This document shows positions 1-10,890 of a DNA stretch of 64,000 nt, piece by piece; positions within the stretch are counted from its first letter, which is position 1, and each line of letters starts with the position of its first letter. The notes beneath the pieces were generated by a model. It had not been told where the DNA came from. It saw nothing but the letters and a program-made list of their open reading frames with translations, and did no database searches. The DNA is from Saturnia japonica (lineage: Eukaryota > Arthropoda > Insecta > Lepidoptera > Saturniidae). The DNA lies in assembly GCA_033032175.1 (NCBI GenBank), contig CM065323.1:11780001-11844000 (forward strand), read 5' to 3'. A program made the translations under genes and the position numbers.

Positions 1-65
1 AAATCACCAGTCGGGTTGCCCCAAGTAGAGATAATTTCCTTAAGATATTTCTCTGTGCTCTACAT
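1..65 (+). repeat. Repeat family F fragment (window edge)
   Basis: The stretch around positions 40-62 (TTTCTCTGTGCTCTAC) matches the right-hand end of a repeat also seen at 12955-13195, 52998-53185 and 63130-63410, and inverted at 26140-26405. Only the last part of the unit is inside the window. The family is not identified. Confidence 0.4.
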
Positions 66-664
66 ATTTTAGAAATACACTTATAGGACACATAGATGGC
101 TATATTTAATGAAAAGCTTTATATTTGGACCAATATTCTTAAGGCGTATTTATCAAGTTCTTTAAAATCGATTCAGTAAAGGAAATTTCCTACTTTAATA
201 TAAATAATTACATATCTAAATTTCCCGACCATTACCAATGAAAATCATCTATGAATGTAAAAATTGAACTAATCATAACATAATATTTTAAATTTTAAAT
301 AGACCGTATATTCAAACGACAAAATGTCACTATAATGTAAACGGGAGTAACTATAAAAAAATATTTCTAAACTACAGCTATTACACAATTAAATGTGAAC
401 AGCTTGTTCACTTATCATGCTATATGCAAGTGCTAGCTTTATAAATGTATTTATATTCATCTCATTCTACTTGTATAATTTATTCGTCCAACACTACACC
501 GCGCCGCGCCGCGCCCCCGCTGCCAACGAACCCGTGTAGCCTATAGGTAATCTCGCTTCCCGTACTTGCCTACAGCTTTCGAGATTGCTTTAAATTCATA
601 GTTAATACTCCGCTACTTAGAGTCGTAGCATAAAGTTGTATAGACTACAACCTTCTTCAATAAA
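66..664. other. No gene seen; AT-rich
   Basis: Short ORFs only, dense stops in all frames. Apart from the GC pentamer array at 498-520, nothing could be assigned. Confidence 0.6.
498..520. repeat. GC-rich CCGCG pentamer array
   Basis: About three and a half copies of CCGCG/CGCGC-type pentamers stand in strongly AT-rich DNA. Similar arrays occur at 28766-28815, 49863-49884 and 54343-54365. Confidence 0.6.
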
Positions 665-1148
665 TCTATACTAATATAATAAAACAAAAGCGTTTATTAT
701 TTGTTTGTTTAAACACGCTAATCTCTAGAATTACCAGTCGGATTCGAAAAAATATTTTGCTATTTGATGCCATGACAGGCATAATTGTTAATAACACGTA
801 AATACAATGCTGCACAAAAATATTAGTCCTTAACATATCTAAAAATAAATCAGAGACAGCATATGTCTATCTGTTATATATAAGCCAAAATAAGCTATTT
901 TGTGATAAACAATTATTCAAAATGAAAAAGTGATTTATAAACATTATTTTTATACATAGCATATTAATCCTTACGAACAATAGTTACTTCATCATAAAGG
1001 CTATTTTATTAAGATAAATTTTGCTCTTTATATCATGTTATTGGGACGCAAAGTTTAGGAGATAATGAAAAATTAAAATAATCTGTACTTGCGGGAAGAA
1101 CAATTAAGATTAGAAATTAACACGGTTGAAACCGTGAGGCACATCTAG
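665..1148 (+). mobile_element. Non-autonomous Helitron (type C, copy 1)
   Basis: It begins with TCTATACTAATATAATAA after an A at 664. It ends in CTAG at 1145-1148, followed by T at 1149. A hairpin CACGGTTGAAACCGTG lies at 1121-1136, nine bases before the terminus. A TC start, a 3' hairpin, a CTRR end and insertion between A and T are the hallmarks of Helitrons. There is no coding sequence inside, so it is non-autonomous at 484 bp. The same 3' end recurs at 42146 and, more decayed, at 19964 and 22241. Confidence 0.8.
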
Positions 1149-2469
1149 TATAAGAGGTAAAACATTTTTTCTAATTTACGTGTTAGTTCCAGATATTAGC
1201 GCGTTCAAACAAACAAACAATCTCTTGAGATTTATAATTTTGGGGGTTTAGATTATCAGAATTAATTTTGTTTGAATTTTAGTTTAAAAAGAAAACTGAT
1301 TAAGTAATTGTATAATTACGAAATTTCATATTAGTAATAAGGAAGGTTAATACAAGACTATACATAATGAAAGGAAAAACGTAGATTGGGGCAAGTAAAG
1401 AAGACAGTATTATCTTGTATACCTTCGTCTAATCCGCATTCATAATTTTACTGACAAATCTGATACAACTGTTATTTTTAGTAAAAACAACTTCATACAT
1501 GCATACATTTCTGAACAGCATTATATTTATTTACGCAAATCTTTATAACTTTTCTTTCGGTGACTTTGAACGGTAAATGAACAAGCTGAGTTGCTTTTAT
1601 TCTTTGGTTGACAAACCAAACGTAAGCAATATGAACTAGAACTTATACATATCACCAGTAATAACAACTCAACTAAACATTCATTATATTACCATAGTTT
1701 TGCGGTAGTAAATTTAAATTTACGAGTTTTTTTCTTGAATTATCCACGTGTTGATGTTGTTTTCCAACGTACGAGGAACCTATTCCGGTTTCTGCTTCAG
1801 TAGATCAACATCTCTACTAGTTTTACGCTTTAGTTTGGATTGTTGCACGAGAATACAACACTTGGAATTTACTGTTTTTGGTGACCGATTTAAATTTATA
1901 TTAAGTGAAAGATCGATTCCACTAACGGCTATTTTCAATAACCTATCTATCCGTTGGTTCAGTTACTGAGGATAGACAAATATAACCTTTTTTTTCTTTA
2001 CTTTTTTTTCAATAACCTATCAATGGATAGTTTTTCGTATCTACATAATATATATCTGTATCCTATAGCTTGAATAGATAAGAGGGAAACAGATGTTTGT
2101 CTTGAGTTAAAGATAGTACTTATTACAAATATGTACTAATCGGGGATAATAAGCACAGATATGTTATTGAAAACGACCATGAATTAACAACAAACTCGAA
2201 TCCACAGAATTTTCATTTTTCTCTTTGTCTTTTTCAATATGCATCACGTTTTAATTAACTGTTCTGTATTACCAGAAATCGTAGATGGTTTAATCAAAGT
2301 TTTTTCAAGAGTCTGGCGTATTTTATGAAACGCACCGATTCAATGACGCCATGAGCCAATGTTGCTTCAAATTGTAATTCTTAAGTACTCTGATAGTTTT
2401 TTAAATACTATAAGTGCTTACCGTAAGGTGGTGCAGTCATGCGAAGCCAAAATAACATAAGAAAAAATA
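1149..2469. other. No gene seen
   Basis: AT-rich noncoding DNA. The only ORF is a 73-codon plus-strand frame at 1748-1969 of low complexity with no recognisable motif. I see no repeat shared with the rest of the window. Confidence 0.5.
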
Positions 2470-2725
2470 AAAATATTCACATAAACCATACACGTGAACA
2501 ATACAATCACGCTGGCTTTGACGCTTTTTCCCAAGGCTTCGGAATTATGCATACGCATATAAAATACGCCGGCGCACACATGCGTACTAAGACATGTACA
2601 AAGAGGATACCGAGATAATAGGAAACATTGTACAATGTATTCTATCTCATACTCTTGCAGGTTAAATCGTATATATGAATGTGTTTGTTTCATTGTAGTG
2701 TCGCTTTTTCGTTTTATCAACATTG
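2470..2725. repeat. Repeat family H, copy 1
   Basis: This segment is clearly related, by eye roughly 70-75%, to 11580-11800. Shared landmarks in the same order are GTGAACAATACA, GCTTTTTCCCAA, a CGCA-rich stretch, ACCGAGATAATAG, ATGTATTCTA and TAGTGTCGCTTT. The two copies lie 9.1 kb apart in the same orientation. The family is not recognised. Copy 1 is followed by a CG-rich GCGCGCGCC stretch at 2743. Confidence 0.6.
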
Positions 2726-3129
2726 GTTTTCAAACGTGCAGAGCGCGCGCCTCAGATTTAATATTTGTAAGTTGTAATACAATTGTCGTGTTGATTTCGT
2801 TCGCGATCGAGTCCGCGAATTTTATGGGTGTCGTGCTTGAGCGCAAATGTTGTTCGCACTTAGTGACTGCTGTAAAATAATTGTCGATGGTTATTTACGG
2901 CATTATGTCTAGGATAGTTAATTCGTTTTCGTTTATTATATTTTCAAAAATAATGATAATAAATTTAATATCACAATAAATTGAGAAAACACAGCAAGTG
3001 TTAAATTTTAAAATGACCGTACCTTCTGAATTATGCTTGCTATATCTCAATTTTGATTCCAGGTTATATATATATATTTTAATGAATACTTTTAAAAATT
3101 GTGATTAAATCTCTTATATCGTGTCTCAT

Positions 3130-3560
3130 TTCCCATATATTTTGAGGTCGGCCATTCTTGTATTAATGCACTTGTATTATCAGACCACTCTTGGCGTAAT
3201 TTCGTCAAATCCTAATATAATACTATCGTTATCATATGCCTCTTAACTGTTCTCATCCAGGTAAATGGATGACCTACCACGACTTCTTTTAGAGTCTCTT
3301 TTGTTCCTAACGGGTCTAGGTATACGATTTTCGGCAATTTTATCATGGATTTTGCAACCATAATTGTTCCCTAAATATGCATATCAAATTCCCGCATGGG
3401 ACAACATTAAGGTCCATAAAAAAGCGCTGGCCTTAATGACCCCATCAAGGATCTCTATTTCAGTCGACTCGTAATCATAAGGGTTTCAATGTATCTGTCA
3501 ATGGGTATGTCTGTTGTTATGACTGGACCTAAATATGTAAAGTGACTGGCTGAGTTTATC
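3130..3560 (-). pseudogene. RTE/BovB-type LINE reverse-transcriptase C-terminal remnant
   Basis: Read on the minus strand this gives, in order, a SHFTYLG segment (near 3540), then a broken stretch, then PFTWMRTVKR followed by a region resembling the 'W.RT+..D+...L.W.E....A.DR..W' tail that ends many insect RTE-like LINE proteins, finishing in QEWPTSK-like residues near 3140. Several stop codons interrupt it and the middle is missing. It is a dead 3' fragment with no promoter or 5' part visible. I am fairly sure of the LINE origin and less sure of the clade. Confidence 0.55.
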
Positions 3561-4594
3561 AGTATATATTCGGTACATAGTGGCTGCCCAGAGCTAGCTG
3601 ATCTAGATAATTACATTGCATGTATTCTGTTTTAATTATGCTTACTCAACGCCTTCTCCGTTAAAATGCCAAGTACTATGATGTCAAATTATCTTCGATC
3701 TGTTACAGTATTTCTGCTATTAGAAATATAGGTATTGTATAAGAAAAAATCTACGGAATTGTTTTTGTAGATTTTTTATGGTATATATGGTTCATAAAGA
3801 TGCTTAAACACATTAACTGTAATTTTAATATGTTTAGTTGATTAAGCTATCTTTCCCCAACATTCACCGACGTTTAATAATACTTATTTAAACAGTTAAT
3901 AATGGTTTAAAATTGAAGACCTTAACTGAGTTTCTCAATAAATTTTGATTTTCATTAAACAGTTATTTAAAAACAAATGCATATAATACATATTGCATAT
4001 GTATTTTTTTATTCGTATATAGCTACGATAATGAACATTTAATTAATACACACCTGTATTTTATTACTAGAATTAATGTTATTGTTTTTCAAAAGATAAA
4101 AGCCTAATGCTAAAATATTATTGTTTCAGGTAACTTCGGGCAAGATCGAATGATGTAAATATGCAGCTAACATTTCGTTCGTGATAGTTATCTTAATATT
4201 ATTTAATGATACCATATGTTTATTTACAATTATGACAATGTCCAACAGTTATAAATACAAATATACAATCACAGTTTATATATCCTGTGGTTTTACGTTA
4301 ACTTCCTTCTCGGCACGAACTAAAAAGTTTTCAATGTCTTACTGTGAAACTGTGGAACCATCGACTGGCGATTGTGTTTCCTCCTTCTTACGACATCGGG
4401 TTCTTCGAGCGTTACGTAAGGCTTGCATTAATTTTGCTGATGGCTGCCGATGGATTTCGACCACCGTTGTGTTTGAATTGTACTGTACTTACTTACCATG
4501 AGGAACAGAACCATCAATTTGCCAAGGTACCTAGTATGTATATATTTAAAAAAACCGTAGATATAACGTTCTTTAATCTTCAGATTTCAAGTAT
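3561..4594. other. No gene seen; one fragment shared with 59.1 kb
   Basis: AT-rich. The stretch 4436-4490 (GCCGATGGATTTCGACCACCG onward) resembles 59118-59176 in the family G array, so it is probably a repeat fragment. The overlapping ORFs here have no recognisable motif. Confidence 0.4.
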
Positions 4595-4880
4595 CGCTTT
4601 AACAAGATGGTGGCTCTTTTGTTAAAACTGATCAGGAAGTTTTGTGGCAACTTAAAATTCATACTTCTAATTATTATATCTACCTAAATAATTCACATCA
4701 CTTGTATACAATAACTAAGCTATATCAAGCAATATTGATGCTACATAGGTCCAAATAAACTAAATTTATTGATTAAAAAAAAAACATCACAGATCAAGAT
4801 ACAGCCAAAAACTCCAACGTGATAGCTGCTGTTGAAATATCGCAATATGACATGACGGTCAAGTAAAGTGGCACCTTCAG
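4595..4880 (+). repeat. Repeat family J, copy 1
   Basis: Starts with AACAAGATGGTGGCTC and carries GTTTTGTGGCAACTTA, shared with 30060-30290, 31995-32250 and a short piece at 46725-46790. Copies differ by many substitutions and indels. Class unknown; no coding potential or terminal repeats were found. Confidence 0.5.
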
Positions 4881-5551
4881 ATTGTTATAAATTCATTGTT
4901 AGGGGAGCAACAAGTTAGCTCACTCAGATTACACACACTACCGTTTGTTATTCTAGGGTTGTCAATAATGGTAATTATGGTAAATAAACTTTATTGAAAA
5001 AGTACTATGAACTATTGTCATATAACCACCGCTACCCCCGTCAGGCCGAGTGGGGTATATTCATAATTGGAAATTGGACTCGGACTGAGTGAAAAGGTAT
5101 ATAAGATGTAGCGCATAACGAAGAAATACTCCAATCACTAAATACACATAGGGTAAAATCCGGATAGTTGCCTCGGTGGGATACATGCCCCGGTTTTGAA
5201 TACACTATGTTAGGGAGGTTGGTGGCGATAGTGCTTTACTATAATTAAAAGTACACCTTCCGCATGCCTCAGTGCCATGTAAGTCATCGGAATAGGCGCA
5301 CGCGTTTTAACAGTGTAAGCAAAAATCTTCCGCGGCGAAACTTTGATGGGTGTCGAAATTATATCGGTAAGTAATTTCTATTGAATATTTTTATTACTGA
5401 TTGTATTTTCAGTCAACTTTTTGTTTCTTTGCTTGCATTAGAGTTTAAACTACACTGTTTGTTACGGCTCATTGTTGAATAGTTTTTATTTATTTCGCAT
5501 ATAAAAAGGGCAAGTATCCGTATCAAAAAGGATAGTCGCCCTATTTGCTAA

Positions 5552-5585
5552 TGCGGATAGTTGCCCCTAGGGGCAACTATCCGCA
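5552..5585. repeat. 34-bp perfect palindrome inside the pogo element
   Basis: The sequence is its own reverse complement, centred on CCTAGG between 5568 and 5569. Each arm contains the TIR core GCGGATAGTTGCC, so it looks like two TIR-like modules fused head to head. Confidence 0.9.
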
Positions 5586-5712
5586 ATTATAAATTCTTTA
5601 ACGAGCAAAGACAAATTTTTTCTTATGATGTTTTCCAACTTCCAGTGAGTATAATTTGTTTTAAAGAAAATAAATACTTAACTATTTCATGCATTCATTG
5701 TAGGTGAGCAAA

Positions 5713-7334
5713 ATGCCTCGCAAGTATAAGTGAAAACTAGGCGTGGTGCCGCGCCTCATCGGCTGGACAGAAAAAAGTTTAGCACTTGCGTTCGGGTGAA
5801 AAAGAAGAAACAATTACTGTTGTTGCTTGTTGCAATGCTATCGACAATTTTCTCCTACCAGTACTAATTATCAAGGGAGTGAATAAAAAACCAGAATTCG
5901 AAGAGAGACTTCCGCTTAGTTCCAAAGTTTACATGCAAAAGAAATCGGCATATATTTCTTCAGACCTTTTTTATAAATGGCTGACTGAACATTATATTCC
6001 ACGCAAGCCGTTAGGAAAGGTATTATTAATTTTAGACGGCCATTCATCGCACTCATGTGCTGTCAATATGCTAGAAACTAATCGGGACAATGATAGTATT
6101 ACTTTGTTTACCTAGTCACACTACTTCGGCTTTGCAACCATTAGACATATCAGTATTCGGACCGTTTAAAAAATATTATTATGCTGAGACAAACAATTTC
6201 ATATGCACCAATCCACAAAAAAAACTGAACCGGTACAATTCAGGTCAGCTAATAGCCAAAGCGTGGATTCGAGCAGCTACTCCTTCCAATGCAATAAGTG
6301 GTTTTCGCGGCAGCGGAATCTACCCAGTCCATCCAAATACTCTGCCTGACGCTGAATTTGCTATATCAGATATTGCATTGGGGGAACTTGTGCAAGAACG
6401 CGAGCCTGATCCTCTAAATGATCAAGTACCAAGCGTTTCTGGAGATGCTGCATTATTAGAAGAGCGCTCACATGATCCTGAGCAAAGTCTTGTACCAAAT
6501 GGGAGGGACCAAGAGCAGAATAGCTTGAACCAAAATCATACTCCGCCTAGGCCGTCTTCAAGCCTTCTAAATCTTTGTCAAGACTGATTAGTCCTAAGAG
6601 ATAGTGACATTGAAAATTATATCGTTAATGGTATTGAGCTATCATTCTCATCATTGATATCTTTAAATTAATCACAGAACCAAAATCTTCAAATAGAAAC
6701 ACCATCTAAATTTTTACATCAATCATCTCCTATACCAAAAATACCACTGAGTATGTCTAAACGGGCTAAACAATCTTCAGAAATTTTAAACTGTAATGAT
6801 AAAATTGACCAGGAAAGGGATAAAGAAAACAAAGAAAATAACTGACACTAAAATTAGGACAGCGAAAAAAAACAGATTTTAAGAAAGTCAAAAACGAACC
6901 AAGAAAAGCTTTGTGAAAAAAAGAGGGCAACGGCAAAAAAGAAAAAGACAATAAAATGTATCGATATCAGCAGCAGTGAAACCGAATCTGATAAAACAGA
7001 TTTTATAAAACTGAACAAAGGAAGAGCTTTAAGGAAGAGAAGAATACAAATTTACAGTACTGACAGTGAAAATGAAGAGAATGTTATACTCGTAAGTTCA
7101 GAAACATCTAAAGGAAAGGCCACCAAAGGACTACCAATCAAACAATCTAAAAGAGATACTGAAAAGATATCAAAAGTGAATAACACTATTTCAAAAATAG
7201 AAAATACCAATAAAAAAGTTACAATTGAAGATTATTGCGCAGAATGTTTTGAGAATGACAGTTTTACAAATTTTACTAATATCTTACCTAACTTAAAGTT
7301 TGGATGCAATTTTTGTTGTATTTTTATAATTTAG
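5713..7334 (+). pseudogene. pogo/Tigger-like DDE transposase pseudogene
   Basis: An ATG at 5713 opens MPRKYK and then meets a TGA. After about 70 bp the frame jumps into the catalytic core (5786 onward, ETITVVACCNA ... VLIIKG). The second catalytic Asp lies in LILDGHSSH (about 6040), and the third in LQPLD (about 6140) followed by FGPFKKYY. Family proteins carry a helix-turn-helix DNA-binding region and a first catalytic Asp upstream of VVACCNA. Both are missing here, which implies an internal deletion around 5760-5790. A frameshift near 6095-6110 separates DGHSSH from LPSHTTSALQPLD. The C-terminal part (6588-7334) is lysine-rich, full of stops, and ends in a cysteine-containing stretch (CAECFEN). 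The product cannot be active. Confidence 0.8.
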
Positions 7335-7732
7335 AAGGTCAACAGTTAATATTATTTTGTAGTGTTGATCAATATTTTGATTAATATTTAATAAAGGATC
7401 TCAATAATAAAGACTGATTACCTAAATAAATTTATCTTTGTTTCTGTCTAAAAATCGTTATGAAGCATCTATCCTTGCACGAGGCAAGTATCCCCTGGAG
7501 CATTTTTAATGTTAGGCTACTATCCGTTACAGTAGGCAACTATCCCATTTTTGAGAGGTCAAATAAAATACGTTTTACTCAAAACCAATATTAATTATGT
7601 TTACAAAAATAGGCTAATATAAAAGATCAAAGTCCTATATTTTGATATATATGTTGCATTACTCTTAGTAAGTACATATTTTTAAATAATAGACTTTTTT
7701 TGAAAAGTGGGGCAACTATCCGGCTTTTACCC

Positions 7733-7985
7733 TACACATGTTTTCTTCCTTCCTCCCAGGAGGCAAGGACGCATGTATATAAGTATAACTAGTTAGCTCG
7801 AATTACGGATAGGCAATTAGCTAGATCGCGGCAACCACCCATGCCGAGGTCCGGCCACTTTAGCACCCTTGAGCGAGTTTGTCTTTACTTTCGCGGCTGA
7901 GTGCCTTAAGCGCTCGTCTCCAAACTACGGTGAAGCTGTAAAAGCCGTCTGAGGCTCCAGGGCCCTTATGGCTAACAGTATAGTC
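7733..7985 (+). repeat. Repeat family D, copy 1 (interrupted by the pogo element)
   Basis: Right of the pogo insertion, CTTCCTTCCTCCCAGG is followed by TAGTTAGCTCGAAT, GCCGAGGTCCGGCCACTTT, TTCGCGGCTGAGTGCC, GGTGAAGCTGTAAAAGCC and GGCTAACAGT. The same order is seen at 53255-53545 and, inverted, at 19060-19320. A short left part (about 5127-5150, ending AATACACATA) lies on the other side of the insertion. Class unknown; a SINE or the tail of a LINE is possible. Confidence 0.7.
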
Positions 7986-8287
7986 AGTTAGAAAATAAAA
8001 AAAGGAGCAGATATAACCTCGCTGAGATCATCGAATTTTTCACATCGTTTAGTGACTTGTTTCTAAGTCCGCGAATTATATTTCTAAAAAGTTTGATCGA
8101 TCCCAGTTCTGTGATCCTTAAATTAAATAATCTAACATATTTAATAGCTTCTATATTTTCTCGATTTTAAAACGACATTAATTTTTAAAGTTATGCTTCT
8201 TTTGGCACGCTTAGCAAAGAACATATGATGGAATTGCGACATGATGAAGATATCCATTAATTATATTAATGTGTTTAATTATCGTTA
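7986..8287. other. No gene seen
   Basis: AT-rich DNA between repeat D and a SINE copy. Nothing assignable. Confidence 0.5.
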
Positions 8288-8470
8288 TAGGTTTTTGCGT
8301 TATGCCCATAATCCCTGATCTAAAGTGATGACGTGGCACAAGATGGTAGCACGCTAAGCCTAGTGGAAGACTGGCTCTCAAGTGTAGCTGCCAGAACACA
8401 CCTATTGGTGTTTGGCGACAGGTAGCTAGCCAGGCTGGCAATAGAAAATACCTTATCACCGTGCTATGGT
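8288..8470 (-). mobile_element. tRNA-derived SINE (family S), 3' part, minus strand
   Basis: Inverted copy of the family best seen at 11243-11530. Recognisable blocks are the complements of TGTCACCAAACACC-like, GGCAGCTACACTTGAGAGCCAG, AGCGTGCTACCATCTTGTGCCACGTC and CGCAAAAACC. The tRNA-like head is missing. Confidence 0.7.
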
Positions 8471-8890
8471 ATCATTTATTACAATGATACTTATTAAAAT
8501 TAATTACTTCTTAAAATTAATTTACATTAATATCATTGAAACTTCATCATGTTGTTGACGCGCGGAATAAATTTTTTGTAGTTATTTTTGTTTTGATACC
8601 CCAAAGAAGTTTAACTTCATACGTCTATACAATTTTTTTTAATTCAAAATTACTTTATGAACCTTGGTGACATTTTATACAGATTCGTAACTATGACGAA
8701 ATTAGATCCCACTGTGTCACGAGGCGTTTCCAATATAAATTTAAAAAATGACAAAATATCCCTTTTTTTTAAAAAACGCCGGCTCGCCATTTGTTATAGT
8801 AAAACGTTTTTTTAACGCGCGTGGGTAAAAGCACTCGCTTGAACGGTAATTAAGAACTGGATTGTTTTTATGCTACATTTTGTTTTCTTA

Positions 8891-9125
8891 TCTATAACAA
8901 TATTAAAAAGAGGAAAGATTTGATTTTTTGTTTGTAATTGATAAACTCAAAAACTACTGGATTTAAAAATCCTTTCACCAATATAAAGCTACAGTATCAG
9001 CGAGCACCATAAGCTATATTGTAATTTGAAAAAATAATTTGTTCTTGATAAAAATGTCGATAGTTTTACACAAAGTATAAAAAATTGCATACACGGGTGC
9101 GTTGGCGATATTTGTAAACATAATT
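8891..9125 (+). mobile_element. Helitron (type C2), 3'-truncated
   Basis: Begins with TCTATAACAATATTAAAAAG after an A, then GAGGAAAGATTTGATTTTTTG and CTCAAAAACTACTGGA. This matches the inverted copy at 46161-46432 nearly throughout, down to CGTTGGCGAT at 9110. The terminal hairpin and CTAG end present in that copy are missing here. Confidence 0.7.
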
Positions 9126-9144
9126 TAAAAAAAATCGATTTGAG

Positions 9145-9365
9145 TAAGAATTGTTTAGTGGTACCGAAGATTGTGATGCCGCGTCGATCGACGTAAGTTC
9201 AGATTCCACAATGAGCCTGAACTTAAGGTAAATAAAAACATCTAGATCAAAACACATTTGCCAATGTCAACCTGGTTAGCTACCACTCTTAAGTTCTAAA
9301 TTTGTCACCAAATACATATAGGTATGTTCCGGCAGCTGCACTACAAAGCCAGTACCCATCGAGGC
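9145..9365 (+). mobile_element. SINE family S copy, plus strand
   Basis: CGCGTCGATCGACGTAAGTTCAGATTCC corresponds to the tRNA-like B-box region. AATGAGCCTGAACTT, GGTTAGCTACCACTC and GTTCCGGCAGCTGCACT follow in family order. Diverged, with short deletions. Confidence 0.6.
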
Positions 9366-9501
9366 TTCCCATACAAAGCCATAAACGCTAGTCCTATGAA
9401 ATATAAAAAAGATAATAAAATAAACTAAAGCAAATAAATATACATAAATAGTAAAACTACGTATGTTTATAATAAATGTCAAAAAATTTATAAAAAAGGA
9501 A

Positions 9502-9518
9502 TATATATATATATATGT
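9502..9518. repeat. (TA)n microsatellite
   Basis: Eight TA units followed by TGTGTG. Confidence 0.9.
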
Positions 9519-9799
9519 GTGAAATAATTTTAAACAGTATTGAAGCAGCCCTAACAACAATGCGACCGCAAATAATAGGGGTGATACACGCAAACATAAA
9601 TCATGTCGAGAAGGGGTGCGTTGTGTAGCTCCCGATCTGTTATTCAACAAGTTGTTGTAGTGTTGTTTGTCTGTCCCTTTTTCGATCATTGTTGTCAATT
9701 TGAATAGAACTACAATCGATACTATAAAAAAATCAAATAATTAAAAACAGTCTTCTCAGTACTTAACAAAACCAATTGGGTTTAAGTATATGAAAACAA

Positions 9800-10520
9800 T
9801 TTTTTTTACGTACAATTACAAGTTGGACCTACCTTGGTCTAACTTCAAAAAAGAGGTTGATCGTCAAATCCAACTCAGCTGGGCAGCGTTCGGGAAACTA
9901 CGTAAGATCTTCACATCTAAAGGTGGTCTCCCACGGTTCGTGACATTTCTACATTTCGGATTGTCACGCACAGCTGACGAACCAACTAACCACACACCGA
10001 ACATTAAAGCTAGGAACTTATCTGCGATTCCACAGTCGACACTCTTTCCAGGGTGTGTCGGTGCGGGCTGGTCCGCGTCCGTCCGCAATATCACGGAGCG
10101 TGGGAGGCTACCTTAAGATACTGCAATGTCTCAAAACGAAAGTCTTTGACCAGTGTGTATTGCCAGAAATAACCTATGACAATGAAGCGTGGCCGTTAAC
10201 TGTGGGCCTCATAAGAAACCTCAAGGTAACTCAAAGGGCAAGGCTCGGAGTTTCTTTGCGTGATCAAATCAAAAATAAGAAGATGAAATGACATAGCTCT
10301 AAAAATTGCTTAGCTTAAGTGTCAGTGGGCAGGGCACATTGCTCGTAGGACATATGGGTTGAAGATTTCTCGAGTAGTGGCCACGTACCAAAAAACTCAG
10401 CGTGGGTAGAACCACCACAAGGGAACCTGCTCGATGCAAACATCGTAGGACAGCTCATTGTGTCGATTATTGGAAGAGACCTCTGTCCAACAATGGAGGT
10501 CTTGCGGCTGTTAAGTTGAT
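9800..10520 (+). pseudogene. RTE-type LINE reverse-transcriptase C-terminal fragment, split by a MITE
   Basis: Residues WSNFKKEVDRQIQLSWAAFGKL (9838-9903) are followed, after a 193-bp insertion, by QCLKTKVFDQCVLP, LTVGLIRNLKVTQRA and LGVSLRDQI. Then, across stops, come QWAGHIARR and a final ETSVQQWRS near 10500. This is the order of the C-terminal half of the endonuclease/reverse-transcriptase proteins common in Lepidoptera. The 5' two thirds are missing and later codons contain stops and frameshifts, so it is dead. Removing 9921-10113 plus one TAA leaves the frame continuous across the junction. Confidence 0.75.
9921..10113. mobile_element. 193-bp MITE inside the RTE reading frame
   Basis: Ends are AGGTGGTCTCCCACGGTTCG on the left and, inverted from the right, AGGTAGCCTCCCACGCTCCG. 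These imperfect terminal inverted repeats continue for about 27 bp (through GTGACATT/GTGATATT). TAA flanks both sides (9918-9920 and 10114-10116). A 3-bp TWA duplication suggests PIF/Harbinger; a decayed TTAA (piggyBac-like) site is the alternative. No coding capacity. Confidence 0.7.
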
Positions 10521-10789
10521 GATAATGATAACAAATATAATTACTTAAATTGTATTTTTCTTTATTTTTGTTATTGTAAGTAAACATACCTGCCGGTGAA
10601 GCCGTTAGCAAAAGCCAATAATTTATAATGAAAACCAAAATAAGATATTTTCATGCATTATTCATAAACCATAAATATAGCATTTCTGCATACTGAAAAG
10701 TCATTGACCAGTTTCATAAAATATATTACTTATTCATAATCTCTCAACAAAAGATTAAATGGCGTGCTAAAAGAAATGACAGAGCCGCT
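10521..10789. other. No gene seen
   Basis: AT-rich; nothing assignable. Confidence 0.5.
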
Positions 10790-10890
10790 TAAGGACTGCG
10801 CTCGTGCACCGGACGCGACGATACCTCGCTCGACTTGCAGCGGAAACGTGAACATTTCGCGCCAAAACATCCGCCATTAGTGATGGGAAA
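10790..10890. promoter_or_regulatory. CpG-rich island with an E2F-like site
   Basis: A short GC-rich block (GTGCACCGGACGCGACG ...) in AT-rich DNA. It contains TTTCGCGCCAAAA at 10855-10867, a good match to the E2F consensus, and GCCATTA at 10873. It could be a promoter or enhancer of an unseen host gene. No transcript evidence, so this is tentative. Confidence 0.3.

Larger units (their letters stand above)
5151..7732 (+). mobile_element. pogo-type (Tc1/mariner superfamily) DNA transposon, decayed
   Basis: The left end starts GGGTAAAATCCGGATAG at 5151. The right end (7711-7732), read inverted, starts GGGTAAAAGCCGGATAG, so the TIRs are 22 bp with one mismatch. Both sides are flanked by TA (5149-5150 and 7733-7734), the target duplication of the superfamily. 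Length is 2582 bp. Inside is a broken DDE transposase (5713-7334). The element has at least nine copies of GGATAGTTGCC-like motifs grouped at its two ends: 5162, 5509, 5530, 5555, 5572, 7483, 7515, 7535 and 7711. It is inserted in a family D repeat; intact copies of that repeat at 53255 and, inverted, near 19300 show the empty site. Confidence 0.85.

Noticed and set aside
4181..4625. Two overlapping ORFs with some balanced composition
   Set aside because: Part of the region recurs near 59.1 kb and neither frame shows a domain or splice signals.
9276..9698. 140-codon minus-strand ORF
   Set aside because: Its sequence is AT-rich low complexity (YIYIYSFFINF), spans a TA microsatellite and a SINE, and has no motif.
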